Below are positions 17,271-26,059 of a stretch of DNA of 64,000 nt, one piece after another. A model generated the notes under the pieces. It was not told the DNA's origin, searched no databases, and saw nothing but the letters and a program-made list of their open reading frames with translations. The stretch's first letter is position 1, and every line of letters begins with the position of its first letter. Location of the stretch: NCBI RefSeq assembly GCF_016755635.1, contig NZ_CP051500.1, positions 1,550,001-1,614,000 on the forward strand, in the 5' to 3' direction. The stretch is from Helicobacter pylori (lineage in GTDB: Bacteria > Campylobacterota > Campylobacteria > Campylobacterales > Helicobacteraceae). Position numbers and translations under genes: made by a program.

Positions 17271-17999
17271 CTAGAAAGTGAACACGTAATTCACATACCA
17301 CGAATACACGCGCCTAAACCCTATATCCAAATTTTTTGCAGTGATGTAGGGGTTTTTCTTTAGCATGGGGAATTTCACGCCCGCTTCAATGCTAGAATGC
17401 TTTAAGATCCTTAAGCGAGCCCCCACATTGAATAAAAATTGGAAAGAAGTGGCTTTTTTGCTCACAAGGGCTTGTTCCACTAAAATGCCCTCAAAGCTCG
17501 GCGTTGCCATAAGCCATGAATTACCGGCCAATTGCACCCCACCAAAAGCCCCCAAACTCATGATGCCGTTATTAATGACATTGACCATCACATCCATAGC
17601 CCCCCCATAAGTGAGCATGTTCGGCTCAAAGGTTTTAGGATCAGCAAGGCTTGTTAAACGATTGATTTCTTGTTTCCCAAGAATTTGACCCGCCAATCGC
17701 GCCACTTCGCTGTTATAGTTAGGGTTTTTAAGCCTAATAGAATTGGCATGAGCGTAGTCAAAAAACCCATAAAGGCGTAAGCCAAAGTGTTTTTCAAAGA
17801 AAAATTGATACCCTAAAAGCGCGTCAAAGCCTTTGATAGTAGCGTTGGTGGCTTGTTTTTGAGAATTAATATCCGCATGCATTTGGGCTTGCCCTTGCAA
17901 ATAACCCGCTCCTAAAAAAACGCCATTGCCATCCATGGCTAATAGCGCGTTCATAGAAACAATCAAAGCCAATAAAGATTGAGAAAAAAATTTTTTCAT
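17271..17999 (-). CDS. horL: Hor-family outer membrane protein
   Basis: The 242-residue protein has a signal peptide (MKKFFSQSLLALIVSMNALLA), then GVFLGAGYLQGQAQ, the start typical of Helicobacter outer membrane proteins. A short beta-barrel ends in WYVNYVFTF with the terminal phenylalanine used by the outer membrane assembly machinery. It is one of the smaller porin-like members of the Hop/Hor group. The symbol comes from its place next to NAD kinase (HP1395 position) and is less certain than the family. The gene ends 10 bp from the convergent DUF262 gene. Confidence 0.8.
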   Translation of the reverse strand: MKKFFSQSLLALIVSMNALLAMDGNGVFLGAGYLQGQAQMHADINSQKQATNATIKGFDALLGYQFFFEKHFGLRLYGFFDYAHANSIRLKNPNYNSEVARLAGQILGKQEINRLTSLADPKTFEPNMLTYGGAMDVMVNVINNGIMSLGAFGGVQLAGNSWLMATPSFEGILVEQALVSKKATSFQFLFNVGARLRILKHSSIEAGVKFPMLKKNPYITAKNLDIGFRRVYSWYVNYVFTF

Positions 18000-18170
18000 G
18001 TGTGATTTCTTAACATAATGTTTACATTCTTAAAAAGAATACCCAAAAAACAATTAAAAACGATTAAAGAATGAAACATTAACCACAATAAAAACTTTTC
18101 ATGAATTTCACATAAGATGATAAAAAAGCATTAAAACCCCTTTTTTAAAATTTTGTTTCAAGCTTTAAGC

Positions 18171-18176
18171 TACAAT
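18171..18176 (+). promoter_or_regulatory. -10 box almost abutting the nadK start
   Basis: TACAAT lies only six bases before the ATG at 18183, so transcription should begin at or next to the start codon. No AGGAG-like site precedes the ATG, which fits a leaderless mRNA. Confidence 0.45.
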
Positions 18177-18182
18177 ATACGA

Positions 18183-19037
18183 ATGAAAGATTCACATCAA
18201 ACTATCGGCGTGTTTGTGCGGCCTACTCATTATCAAAACCCTCTTTTTAACGAGCTAGAGCAGGCTAAAGAATGGGTTTTAAAGCTTTTAGAAGATGAGG
18301 GGTTTGAAAGCTTTATGATTGATAGCCTTGATGGGGCAAAAGATGAACGATTGATAGAAAAAGCTGATGCGTTTTTGTGTTTAGGGGGCGATGGCACGAT
18401 TTTAGGGGCTTTAAGAATGACGCATTCTTACAATAAGCCATGTTTTGGGGTTAGAATTGGGAATTTAGGGTTTTTGAGCGCGGTTGAATTGAACGGGTTG
18501 AAAGATTTCTTACAAGATCTCAAGCAAGATAGGATCAAATTAGAAGAACATTTGGCTTTAGAGGGCCGTATTGGAAACACCTCTTTTTATGCGATCAATG
18601 AAATCGTGATCGCCAAGAAAAAAGCTTTAGGGGTTTTAGACATCAAGGCATGCGTGGGCCATACGCCCTTTAACACCTATAAAGGCGATGGGCTTATCAT
18701 TGCCACGCCCCTAGGCTCAACCGCTTATAATTTGAGCGCTCATGGGCCGATTGTGCATGCCTTAAGCCAAAGCTATATTTTAACGCCCCTGTGCGATTTT
18801 TCTTTAACGCAACGCCCTTTAGTGTTAGGAGCGGAATTTTGCTTGAATTTTTGTGCTCATGAAGACGCTCTTGTGGTCATTGATGGGCAAGCCACCTATG
18901 ATTTGAAAGCTAACCAACCCCTATACATTCAAAAAAGCCCCACGACCACCAAACTCTTACAAAAAAATTCAAGGGATTATTTTAAAGTGCTTAAAGAAAA
19001 GCTATTATGGGGGGAAAGCCCTAGCAAAAAAAGATAA
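18183..19037 (+). CDS. nadK: NAD kinase
   Basis: NAD kinase phosphorylates NAD to NADP. The 284-residue protein has the kinase motif GGDGT (LCLGGDGTILGAL) near residue 69 and the NE-x-IVIAK segment. The family's TYKGDGLIIATPLGSTAYNLSA nucleotide-binding region lies around 165-185; it is cited as two overlapping motifs, GDGLIIATP and GSTAYNLSA. I chose the ATG at 18183 because the residues before it overlap the promoter, and MKDSHQTIGVF is the family start in H. pylori. recN follows after 22 bp and the two are probably co-transcribed. Confidence 0.92.
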   Translation: MKDSHQTIGVFVRPTHYQNPLFNELEQAKEWVLKLLEDEGFESFMIDSLDGAKDERLIEKADAFLCLGGDGTILGALRMTHSYNKPCFGVRIGNLGFLSAVELNGLKDFLQDLKQDRIKLEEHLALEGRIGNTSFYAINEIVIAKKKALGVLDIKACVGHTPFNTYKGDGLIIATPLGSTAYNLSAHGPIVHALSQSYILTPLCDFSLTQRPLVLGAEFCLNFCAHEDALVVIDGQATYDLKANQPLYIQKSPTTTKLLQKNSRDYFKVLKEKLLWGESPSKKR

Positions 19038-19059
19038 AAAAGATAAAAGGGTAAAAAAC

Positions 19060-20634
19060 ATGCGAGATTTCAATAACGCTCAAATCACACGCTTAAAAGT
19101 GCGTCAAAACGCTGTTTTTGAAAAATTGGATTTGGAGTTTAAAGACGGCTTGAGCGCGATTAGTGGGGCTAGTGGGGTGGGCAAAAGTGTTCTGATTGCG
19201 AGCCTTTTAGGGGCGTTTGGGCTTAAAGAGAGCAACGCTTCAAACATTGAAGTGGAATTGATCGCACCCTTTTTAGACACGGAAGAATACGGCATTTTTA
19301 GAGAAGATAACCACGAACCTTTAGTCATCAGCGTGATTAAAAAAGAAAAAACGCGCTATTTTTTAAACCAAACAAGCCTGTCTAAAAACACGCTCAAAGC
19401 GTTATTAAAAGGTTTGATCAAACGCCTATCCAACGACAGATTTAGCCAGAATGAACTCAATGATATTTTAATGCTCTCCTTATTAGATGGCTATATTAAA
19501 AACAAAAACAAGGCGTTTAGCCCCCTTTTAGACGCGTTTGAAGAAAAATTCACCCATTTAGAAAAGCTAGAAAAAGAAAGGCGATCGTTAGAGGATAAAA
19601 AGCGTTTCCAAAAGGATTTAGAAGAGCGTTTGAATTTTGAAAAAATGAAATTAGAGAGATTGGATTTAAAAGAAGATGAATACGAACGCCTTTTAGAGCA
19701 AAAAAAATTGCTTTCTAGTAAGGAAAAATTGAACGATAAAATCGCTTTGGCGTTAGAGGTGCTAGAAAATACCCATAAAATCACGCATGCTTTAGAGAGC
19801 GTGGGCCATAGCGCTGAGTTTTTAAAAAGCGCTTTATTAGAAGCGAGCGTTCTATTGGAAAAAGAGCAGGCTAAATTAGAAGAGTGCGAGCGTTTGGATA
19901 TTGAAAAAGTGCTAGAAAGGCTTGGCATGCTAAGTGGGATCATTAAGGATTACGGGAGTATTATGCATGCTAAAGAACGATTAGGGCATGTTAAAAACGA
20001 ATTGCATAATTTAAAAGAAATTGATAGCCATTGCGAAACTTACTACAAAGAAATAGAGCAACTAAAAACCGAATGCTTGAAATTGTGCGAAGAAATAAGC
20101 GGCTTTAGAAAAGAGTATTTAGCCGGTTTTAACGCTCTTTTAAGCGCTAAAGCGAAAGATTTGCTCCTAAAAAGCCCCAGTTTGGTTTTAGAAGAAGCCC
20201 CCATGAGCGAAAAAGGTGCTCAAAAACTCGTTTTGAATTTGCAAAATTCCCAATTAGAAACCTTAAGCTCTGGAGAATACAGCCGCTTGAGGTTGGCGTT
20301 CATGCTTTTAGAAATGGAGTTTTTAAAGGATTTTAAAGGCGTGTTGGTGTTAGATGAAATGGATTCCAATTTGAGTGGTGAAGAGAGTTTAGCAGTCTCT
20401 AAAGCCCTTGAAACCTTAAGCAGCCATTCGCAAATCTTTGCCATTTCGCACCAAGTCCATATCCCAGCGCTCGCTAAAAACCATATTTTAGTCTTCAAAG
20501 AAAACCACAAAAGCCTTGCAAAAACCCTTAATAACGAAGAAAGGGTTTTAGAAATCGCGCGCATGATAGGGGGGAGCGAAAACATAGAGAGCGCGATTTC
20601 TTTCGCTAAAGAAAAATTAAAGGCGCAAGAATGA
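19060..20634 (+). CDS. recN: DNA repair protein RecN
   Basis: RecN is an SMC-like ATPase for double-strand break repair. The 524-residue protein has the Walker A motif GASGVGKSVL near residue 40 and a long central coiled coil (about 150-360, rich in Glu, Lys and Leu). The ABC signature LSSGEYSRL lies near 402 and Walker B VLVLDEMDSNLSGEES near 430. The SISH switch (IFAISHQVH) completes the head. Its stop overlaps the next ATG by four bases (ATGA), so it is translationally coupled to the RqcH-like gene. H. pylori depends heavily on recombination repair. Confidence 0.93.
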   Translation: MRDFNNAQITRLKVRQNAVFEKLDLEFKDGLSAISGASGVGKSVLIASLLGAFGLKESNASNIEVELIAPFLDTEEYGIFREDNHEPLVISVIKKEKTRYFLNQTSLSKNTLKALLKGLIKRLSNDRFSQNELNDILMLSLLDGYIKNKNKAFSPLLDAFEEKFTHLEKLEKERRSLEDKKRFQKDLEERLNFEKMKLERLDLKEDEYERLLEQKKLLSSKEKLNDKIALALEVLENTHKITHALESVGHSAEFLKSALLEASVLLEKEQAKLEECERLDIEKVLERLGMLSGIIKDYGSIMHAKERLGHVKNELHNLKEIDSHCETYYKEIEQLKTECLKLCEEISGFRKEYLAGFNALLSAKAKDLLLKSPSLVLEEAPMSEKGAQKLVLNLQNSQLETLSSGEYSRLRLAFMLLEMEFLKDFKGVLVLDEMDSNLSGEESLAVSKALETLSSHSQIFAISHQVHIPALAKNHILVFKENHKSLAKTLNNEERVLEIARMIGGSENIESAISFAKEKLKAQE

Positions 20635-21938
20635 AATTTTTTCTTTTAAAGAAATTCAGCGAATTTTTAAACACCCAAACGCATTTTAATCTCAAACGCT
20701 TGAGCGCGTCTAGTTTTTTATTAGAGGCTTTTTCTAAAGAAAAACACGCCTTTGTTTTAGATTTGAATGCGCCTTATATCGGTTTGTCCAAAAAACCCCC
20801 AGAGAGCGTTTTAAAAAACACTTTAGCGTTAGATTTTTGTTTGAATAAATTCACCAAAAACGCCAAAATTTTACAAGCAAACGTCATTGATAACGATCGG
20901 ATTTTAGAAATCACAGGCGCTAAAGATTTGGCTTATAAGAGTGAAAATTTTATTTTGCGTTTAGAAATGATCCCTAAAAAAGCCAACCTCATGATTTTAG
21001 ATAAAGAAAAATGCGTGATAGAAGCCTTTCGTTTTAATGACAGGGTCGCTAAAAACGATATTTTAGGGGCATTGCCTCCTAATATTTACGAGCATCAAGA
21101 AGAGGATTTGGATTTTAAGGGATTGTTAGACATTTTAGAAAAAGATTTTTTATCCTATCAGCACAAAGAATTGGAACACAAAAAAAATCAAATCATCAAG
21201 CGATTAAATATTCAAAAAGAACGCTTGAAAGAAAAATTAGAAAAATTAGAAGATCCTAAAAATTTACAGCTGGAAGCGAAAGAATTGCAAACTCAAGCCC
21301 AGCTCTTGCTCACTTACCAGCATTTAATCCATAAGCATGAAAATTGCGTGGTTTTAAAGGATTTTGAAGATAAAGAATGCGCGATTGAAATTGATAAGAG
21401 CATGCCCTTAAACGCTTTTATCAATAAAAAATTCACTCTCAGTAAAAAAAAGAAACAAAAATCGCAATTCTTGTATTTAGAAGAAGAGAATTTGAAAGAA
21501 AAAATCGCTTTTAAAGAAAATCAAATCAACTATGTTAAAGGAGCACAAGAAGAAAGCGTTTTAGAAATGTTTATTCCGGTAAAAAATTCTAAAATCAAAC
21601 GCCCGATGAGCGGGTATGAAGTGCTGTATTATAAGGATTTTAAAATCGGTTTAGGGAAAAACCAAAAAGAGAATATCAAACTCTTACAAGACGCAAGAGC
21701 GAATGATTTGTGGATGCATGTAAGAAATATTCCTGGATCGCATTTGATCGTTTTTTGCCAAAAGAACGCACCCAAAGATGAGGTCATTATGGAATTAGCC
21801 AAAATGTTGATTAAAATGCAAAAAGATGTGTTTAATAGTTACGAAATTGACTACACGCAGCGAAAATTTGTCAAAATCATCAAAGGAGCTAATGTCATTT
21901 ACTCAAAATACCGAACTATTAGTCTAAAGGACACTTAA
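20631..21938 (+). CDS. NFACT family protein, RqcH-like
   Basis: The 435-residue protein has an N-terminal NFACT-N fold, a Lys/Glu coiled coil (about 180-225 and 275-305) and the C-terminal NFACT-R domain. That domain is marked by GYEVLYYKDFKIGLGKNQKEN and DLWMHVRNIPGSHLIV, the DxWxH motif of the family. RqcH proteins bind stalled large ribosomal subunits and add alanine tails to unfinished chains; older annotations call this a fibronectin/fibrinogen-binding protein. It is shorter than the 550-570 residues of Firmicute RqcH. It starts inside the recN stop and has no signal peptide, which argues for the cytoplasmic role. Confidence 0.85.
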   Translation: MKFFLLKKFSEFLNTQTHFNLKRLSASSFLLEAFSKEKHAFVLDLNAPYIGLSKKPPESVLKNTLALDFCLNKFTKNAKILQANVIDNDRILEITGAKDLAYKSENFILRLEMIPKKANLMILDKEKCVIEAFRFNDRVAKNDILGALPPNIYEHQEEDLDFKGLLDILEKDFLSYQHKELEHKKNQIIKRLNIQKERLKEKLEKLEDPKNLQLEAKELQTQAQLLLTYQHLIHKHENCVVLKDFEDKECAIEIDKSMPLNAFINKKFTLSKKKKQKSQFLYLEEENLKEKIAFKENQINYVKGAQEESVLEMFIPVKNSKIKRPMSGYEVLYYKDFKIGLGKNQKENIKLLQDARANDLWMHVRNIPGSHLIVFCQKNAPKDEVIMELAKMLIKMQKDVFNSYEIDYTQRKFVKIIKGANVIYSKYRTISLKDT

Positions 21939-21956
21939 ACACTTAAGGAGGTTAGC

Positions 21957-22253
21957 ATGGGTGTTTCCGCTTTAGGCAATGTAACTTATATCAATCAAAA
22001 CGCTCCTTTAAATTCTGCTATCCAACAGGGTGCAAGAAGTGATATGCTGGATTTAGCACAAAGCTTTCAAAGCAAGCTTGAATTAGCCCAAGAAACAAGG
22101 GCGTTAGAAAACATGCAAGCTATTAGCGATAAGGACTCTAAAGAAGGCTCCAAAAACCGCTATCCAAACAGCCAAAGGGCTAAGGCGTTTGGCTTGGAAG
22201 AAGAAGAAATTGAATTGTGGCATGAAGAACATTTGCTGGATATTGTGGGGTAG
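21957..22253 (+). CDS. Conserved small hypothetical protein
   Basis: The 98-residue protein (starting MGVSALGNVTYINQN) is soluble, with a helical middle (LAQSFQSKLELAQETRALENMQ) and an acidic end (EEEEIELWHEEHLLDIVG). I do not recognise a domain. A strong AAGGAGG ribosome site precedes the ATG, and it follows the RqcH-like gene by 18 bp, so it is the last gene of the nadK-recN operon. Confidence 0.75.
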   Translation: MGVSALGNVTYINQNAPLNSAIQQGARSDMLDLAQSFQSKLELAQETRALENMQAISDKDSKEGSKNRYPNSQRAKAFGLEEEEIELWHEEHLLDIVG

Positions 22254-22390
22254 GGTGTCGCGAATAACCCCTATCCTTTCATGAGTTTAAAATAAAATAA
22301 TCAAGTCTCCGTTTTTTAAACATTAAAAGATTTTAGCTATCAATATCAATCACAATAGAATCTTGTATTTTTAACAAAAGGGAATGCGCC

Positions 22391-23368
22391 ATGTTAAGGG
22401 GTGTCAAAAAAGCGGTTTTTAGGGTTTTGTGTTTGGGGGCGTTGTGTTTAGGGGGGTTAATGGCAGAGCAAGACTCTAAAGAGCTTATATTTTCAGGTAT
22501 CACTATTTACACGGATAAAGATTTCACTAGGGCTAAGGAATATTTTGAAAAAGCTTGCGAATTACACGATGCTGATGGTTGCGCGATCTTAAGAGAGGCT
22601 TATTCTAAAGTCATAGCGAGAGAAAACGCAAGAGAAAGTATTGAAAAAGCTCTTGAACACACCGCTACTGCTAAAGCTTGCAAATCAAACGATGCTGAAA
22701 AATGCAAGGACTTAGCAGAGTTTTATTTTAATGCAAACGATCTTAAAAATGCTTTAGAATATTACTCTAAATCTTGTAAGTTAAATAATGTTGAAGGGTG
22801 TATGCTGTCAGCAACTTTTTATAACGATATGATAAAGGGTTTGAAAAAAGATAAAAAAGATCTAGAATATTATTCTAAAGCTTGCGAGTTAAACTATGGC
22901 GATGGCTGTGCGATTTTAGGGGGTATTTATCATAATGGTGAAGGCGTAACACAAAATTTTAAAAAAGCTTTCAAATATTACTCTAAAGCTTGCGAGTTGA
23001 ATAATGGTGAAGGGTGTTCTAAATTAGGAGGGGATTATTTTCTTGGTGAAAGCGTAACGCAAGATCTTAAAAAAGCTTTTGGATATTACTCTAAAGCTTG
23101 CGAATTAAACGAGGCTCTAACATGCACGCTTGTAGGAGAGTTTTATCGTGATGGCGAAGGCGTAGCAAAGGATCTTAAAAAAGCTTTTGAATATTCTGCC
23201 AAAGCTTGTGAATTGAACGATGCTAAAGGGTGTTACGCTCTAGCAGCGTTTTATAATGAGGGTAAAGGCGTAGCAAAGGATGAAAAACAAACGACAGAAA
23301 ACCTTGAAAAGAGTTGCAAGCTAGGATTAAAAGAAGCATGCGATATTCTCAAAGAACAAAAACAATAA
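22391..23368 (+). CDS. Sel1-repeat, Helicobacter cysteine-rich (Hcp) protein
   Basis: After a signal peptide (to about residue 25, ending GGLMAEQ) the 325-residue protein is a chain of about seven alpha-alpha Sel1-like repeats of 36 residues. Each carries a cysteine pair spaced as in CELNxxxGC, which forms one disulphide per repeat. Later repeats show the full pattern YxxGEGVxxDxKKAFxYYSKA; the first three are degenerate and lack the GEGV turn. Hcp proteins are secreted and are seen by the host immune system; some bind beta-lactams weakly. Which Hcp paralogue this is cannot be fixed from sequence memory alone. It has its own promoter region (22254-22390). Confidence 0.88.
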   Translation: MLRGVKKAVFRVLCLGALCLGGLMAEQDSKELIFSGITIYTDKDFTRAKEYFEKACELHDADGCAILREAYSKVIARENARESIEKALEHTATAKACKSNDAEKCKDLAEFYFNANDLKNALEYYSKSCKLNNVEGCMLSATFYNDMIKGLKKDKKDLEYYSKACELNYGDGCAILGGIYHNGEGVTQNFKKAFKYYSKACELNNGEGCSKLGGDYFLGESVTQDLKKAFGYYSKACELNEALTCTLVGEFYRDGEGVAKDLKKAFEYSAKACELNDAKGCYALAAFYNEGKGVAKDEKQTTENLEKSCKLGLKEACDILKEQKQ

Positions 23369-23406
23369 AATCCTAGCCCTATTAAGCCCCATTAAACAGC
23401 TTTCGT

Positions 23407-24270
23407 TTAACTGGTCGCTTTTATGATATTTAACAAGCCCTTTGTCCTCTCAAAAAGAGAAAATGGCGGTGGAATCTCTTGGTATCTGGCCTTTGGGGGT
23501 CTTTTGATCAAAGTGTTAGCGCATTTGGAAAAATCAATCAAATCCATTGTCGTTTTGATGTAGCTAGGCAAGTTTAACAGGCATATTTCAAAGAGTTTAT
23601 AGCTCGCTAAAGCGTCCGCATAGGCTCTGTGGCTGACTTCTATGCCAAACCCTAAAAGCTCTTTTAAAAAGCTCAAAGAATAACGCATGGATAAAATAGC
23701 TCGTTTGGATAAATCCAGAGTGCAAAGCTTTAAATTCAATAAGGGGCAATGCAATTTTTCCACAAAATAACGCCCTAAAAAGTTGTAATCAAAATTAGCG
23801 TTATGGGCCACAAACACGCTATTGCCTAAAAAAAGCCGCAGTTCTTGCAAAGCTTCATGCACGCTTGGGGCGTTTAGGGTGTCTTCATAAGCGATGCCTG
23901 TAAGCTCAGCGATATAATCAGGAACGCTTTTGACTTTCACAAGGGTTTCAAAACGATTGATAATTTCCCCCCCTTTCACTTGCACGGCCCCGATTTCTAA
24001 AATCTCATGTTTTATGGGGCAAGAGCCGGTGGTCTCTAAATCAATAAAGGAAAAAACCTCATCTTTAAGGGGGGTTTTAAGGTTTTTGAGCGTGATTAAA
24101 TTTTCGCTCGTTTCTATGAAATTAAGCCCGCACGCTTTTAAATATTCCAAATTGATTTCATCATAAATAAGGCGAGAGAGCGATTTTTCTAGCATGCCCA
24201 AGCTTAAATCCTGGTGCTTTAAGCGAGCGATTAGGGCTTGAATGTCTTTATGCAAGAGGCTGTCTAGCAT
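23407..24270 (-). CDS. dnaQ: DNA polymerase III epsilon subunit-like exonuclease
   Basis: This is a 3'-5' proofreading exonuclease of the DnaQ/DEDDh family. After about 70 N-terminal residues the ExoI motif FIDLETTG carries the catalytic Asp and Glu. ExoII is VFVAHNANFDYNFL and ExoIIIe contains SHRAYADA with the HxxxxD pair. I chose the ATG at 24270 (287 residues), because GAAGG lies eight bases upstream and an earlier start would sit deep inside rpe. It then overlaps the rpe stop by 23 bp. It is the second gene of an rpe-dnaQ operon. Confidence 0.88.
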   Translation of the reverse strand: MLDSLLHKDIQALIARLKHQDLSLGMLEKSLSRLIYDEINLEYLKACGLNFIETSENLITLKNLKTPLKDEVFSFIDLETTGSCPIKHEILEIGAVQVKGGEIINRFETLVKVKSVPDYIAELTGIAYEDTLNAPSVHEALQELRLFLGNSVFVAHNANFDYNFLGRYFVEKLHCPLLNLKLCTLDLSKRAILSMRYSLSFLKELLGFGIEVSHRAYADALASYKLFEICLLNLPSYIKTTMDLIDFSKCANTLIKRPPKARYQEIPPPFSLFERTKGLLNIIKATS

Positions 24271-24901
24271 TCTGTAAGCCTTCAATAGCCAGCTTACGAT
24301 CTTTGGATTTAAAAATATAACTCCCTGAAACCACCACATCCACGCCCGCTTGTTGGAGTTCAAAGATATTTTTATCATTCACGCCACCATCCACTTCTAA
24401 AAGGCAGCTCGGGTTGTAGCGTTTGATCAATTCCTTGACTTTCAGGCACTTTTCTAGCACCAGATCTAAAAACTTCTGCCCGCCAAAGCCCGGATTCACG
24501 CTCATTAAAAGCACTAGCCCCACGCTTTCTAGCAAGTATTTAACGCTCTCTTCATGCGTGTGGGGGTTTAGGACAATTCCTGGCGTGATGCCTGAATTTT
24601 TAATGAGTTGCAACACCCTGTGGGGGTGTTTTTCATTTTCTGCATGAATGCTGATGATTTGCGGTTTTAAAGGAGCGAACAATTCTACAAAAAAGCTCGC
24701 ATTTTCTACCATTAAATGCACATCTAAAGGCACTTGGCTCATTTGAGTAACATTCTCTAAAACCACAGGCCCCATCGTTAAATTAGGCACATAATGCCCA
24801 TCCATCACATCCACATGCAAAAAATCAGCGTTACTCACGCTCTCTATCTCTTTGGCTAAATGCATAAAATCAGCGCTCAAAAGGCTCGGAGCTACTTTCA
24901 A
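24248..24901 (-). CDS. rpe: Ribulose-phosphate 3-epimerase
   Basis: A pentose-phosphate enzyme that interconverts ribulose 5-phosphate and xylulose 5-phosphate in a TIM barrel. The 217 residues show APSLLSADF at the start and HVDVMDGHYVPNLTMG at 34-49 with metal and catalytic residues. MSVNPGFGGQKF near 138 and the LEVDGGVN and VSGSYIFKS phosphate-binding region follow. It diverges from fbp across 70 bp, so two sugar-phosphate enzymes share this control region. Confidence 0.95.
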   Translation of the reverse strand: MKVAPSLLSADFMHLAKEIESVSNADFLHVDVMDGHYVPNLTMGPVVLENVTQMSQVPLDVHLMVENASFFVELFAPLKPQIISIHAENEKHPHRVLQLIKNSGITPGIVLNPHTHEESVKYLLESVGLVLLMSVNPGFGGQKFLDLVLEKCLKVKELIKRYNPSCLLEVDGGVNDKNIFELQQAGVDVVVSGSYIFKSKDRKLAIEGLQNARQPLA

Positions 24902-24930
24902 AATACTTCCCTATTTTCAATGTTTTCAAG

Positions 24931-24936
24931 TAAAAT
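24931..24936 (+). promoter_or_regulatory. Likely -10 box of fbp
   Basis: TAAAAT lies 35 bp before the fbp ATG in the 70-bp rpe-fbp spacer, and an AAAGGG ribosome site precedes the start. Confidence 0.4.
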
Positions 24937-24971
24937 ATTAGCATCTTTAATCAAATCATAAAAGGGTTTTT

Positions 24972-25844
24972 ATGGATTACAAACATTTTAAAGGCAAGCA
25001 TGCAAACATCGTTATAGAAATCATCAGTCTTTTAGAAAAAGGGGTTAAAAAAGCCCAAGAAATTTTAGAAAAGCCGGACGCTGGGAGTTACACTAAGCTA
25101 GAAAACAGCAGCGGGGATACGCCTATTAAAGCGGATTTAGCCCTAGATAAGTTTTTAGAAGAAAATTTTTTGAGTTTAGAAAACATCAAAAGCGTTTTTA
25201 GCGAAGAAAAAGAAACGCCCGTTACTAAAAAAAACGGCTCTTACTTGATCGCTTATGACCCCTTAGATGGGAGTTCAGTGATGGAGGCGAATTTCTTAGT
25301 AGGCACGATTATAGGGATTTATGAAAAGGATTATAAGGCGCAAAATTTAGTTGCAAGCCTTTATGTGGTTTTTGGGCATAAAATAGAATTAGTGGTGGCT
25401 TTAGACAAGGTTTATCGTTACGCTTTTTATCAAAACAAGTTCCATTTTATAGAAACCATCGTTTTAGAAAATAAGGGTAAAATCATCGCTAGCGGAGGCA
25501 ATCAAAAGGATTTTTCTTTGGGCTTAAAAAAGGCTTTAGAAGGGTTTTTTGCAGAAAATTACCGCTTACGATACTCAGGATCTATGGTGGCTGATGTCCA
25601 TCATGTGTTGGTTAAAAAGGGCGGAATGTTTTCCTACCCGCAAAAGAAATTGCGAAAGCTTTTTGAAGTCTTTCCTTTGGCCTTGATGGTTGAAAAAGCT
25701 AAAGGGGAAGCGTTTTATTTTGATAAGGGGGTTAAAAAGCGTTTGCTAGAGCAAAGCGTAGAAAGCTACCATGAAAAAAGCGAATGCTATTTAGCTAGTC
25801 CGCATGAAGCTCACATTTTAGAAAAATATTTAAAGGGAGAATGA
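24972..25844 (+). CDS. fbp: Fructose-1,6-bisphosphatase, class I
   Basis: A gluconeogenic enzyme that removes the 1-phosphate from fructose 1,6-bisphosphate. The 290-residue protein has the metal-binding signature YDPLDGSSVME near residue 95, the upstream SEEKETP Glu pair, and the LRYSGSMVADVHHVL and KLRKLFEVFPLALMVEKAKG regions of the substrate site. At 290 residues it is shorter than the usual 330, with an abbreviated allosteric N-terminus. Its TGA overlaps the start of the next small gene. Confidence 0.94.
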   Translation: MDYKHFKGKHANIVIEIISLLEKGVKKAQEILEKPDAGSYTKLENSSGDTPIKADLALDKFLEENFLSLENIKSVFSEEKETPVTKKNGSYLIAYDPLDGSSVMEANFLVGTIIGIYEKDYKAQNLVASLYVVFGHKIELVVALDKVYRYAFYQNKFHFIETIVLENKGKIIASGGNQKDFSLGLKKALEGFFAENYRLRYSGSMVADVHHVLVKKGGMFSYPQKKLRKLFEVFPLALMVEKAKGEAFYFDKGVKKRLLEQSVESYHEKSECYLASPHEAHILEKYLKGE

Positions 25845-26047
25845 TGCAAAATAGCACTAAAAAATTAGAATACGAAGAGCGTTTTAATGACGCTCTTTTG
25901 AAATTAAAAGCATGCCAAGAGGAAAAGCAGGTAACGAGTTGCTTGAAATGCGAGAAGGTTTTAAAATGCGAAATCCGCAACAGCTATGTGGATGCGGCTT
26001 ATGAGAGCATGAGTTTAGGCGAAGCGGGCGGGTTTGATTTCAATTAA
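25841..26047 (+). CDS. Small conserved cysteine-containing protein
   Basis: The 68-residue protein (67 from a second ATG at 25844) has a charged helix followed by CLKCEKVLKC and a conserved-looking end, YESMSLGEAGGFDFN. Three cysteines in that spacing could bind a metal, but nothing proves it. The start overlaps the fbp stop, so it is translated with fbp. I recognise it only as a campylobacterial family without known function. Confidence 0.7.
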   Translation: MMQNSTKKLEYEERFNDALLKLKACQEEKQVTSCLKCEKVLKCEIRNSYVDAAYESMSLGEAGGFDFN

Positions 26048-26059
26048 AATGGGATTAAA

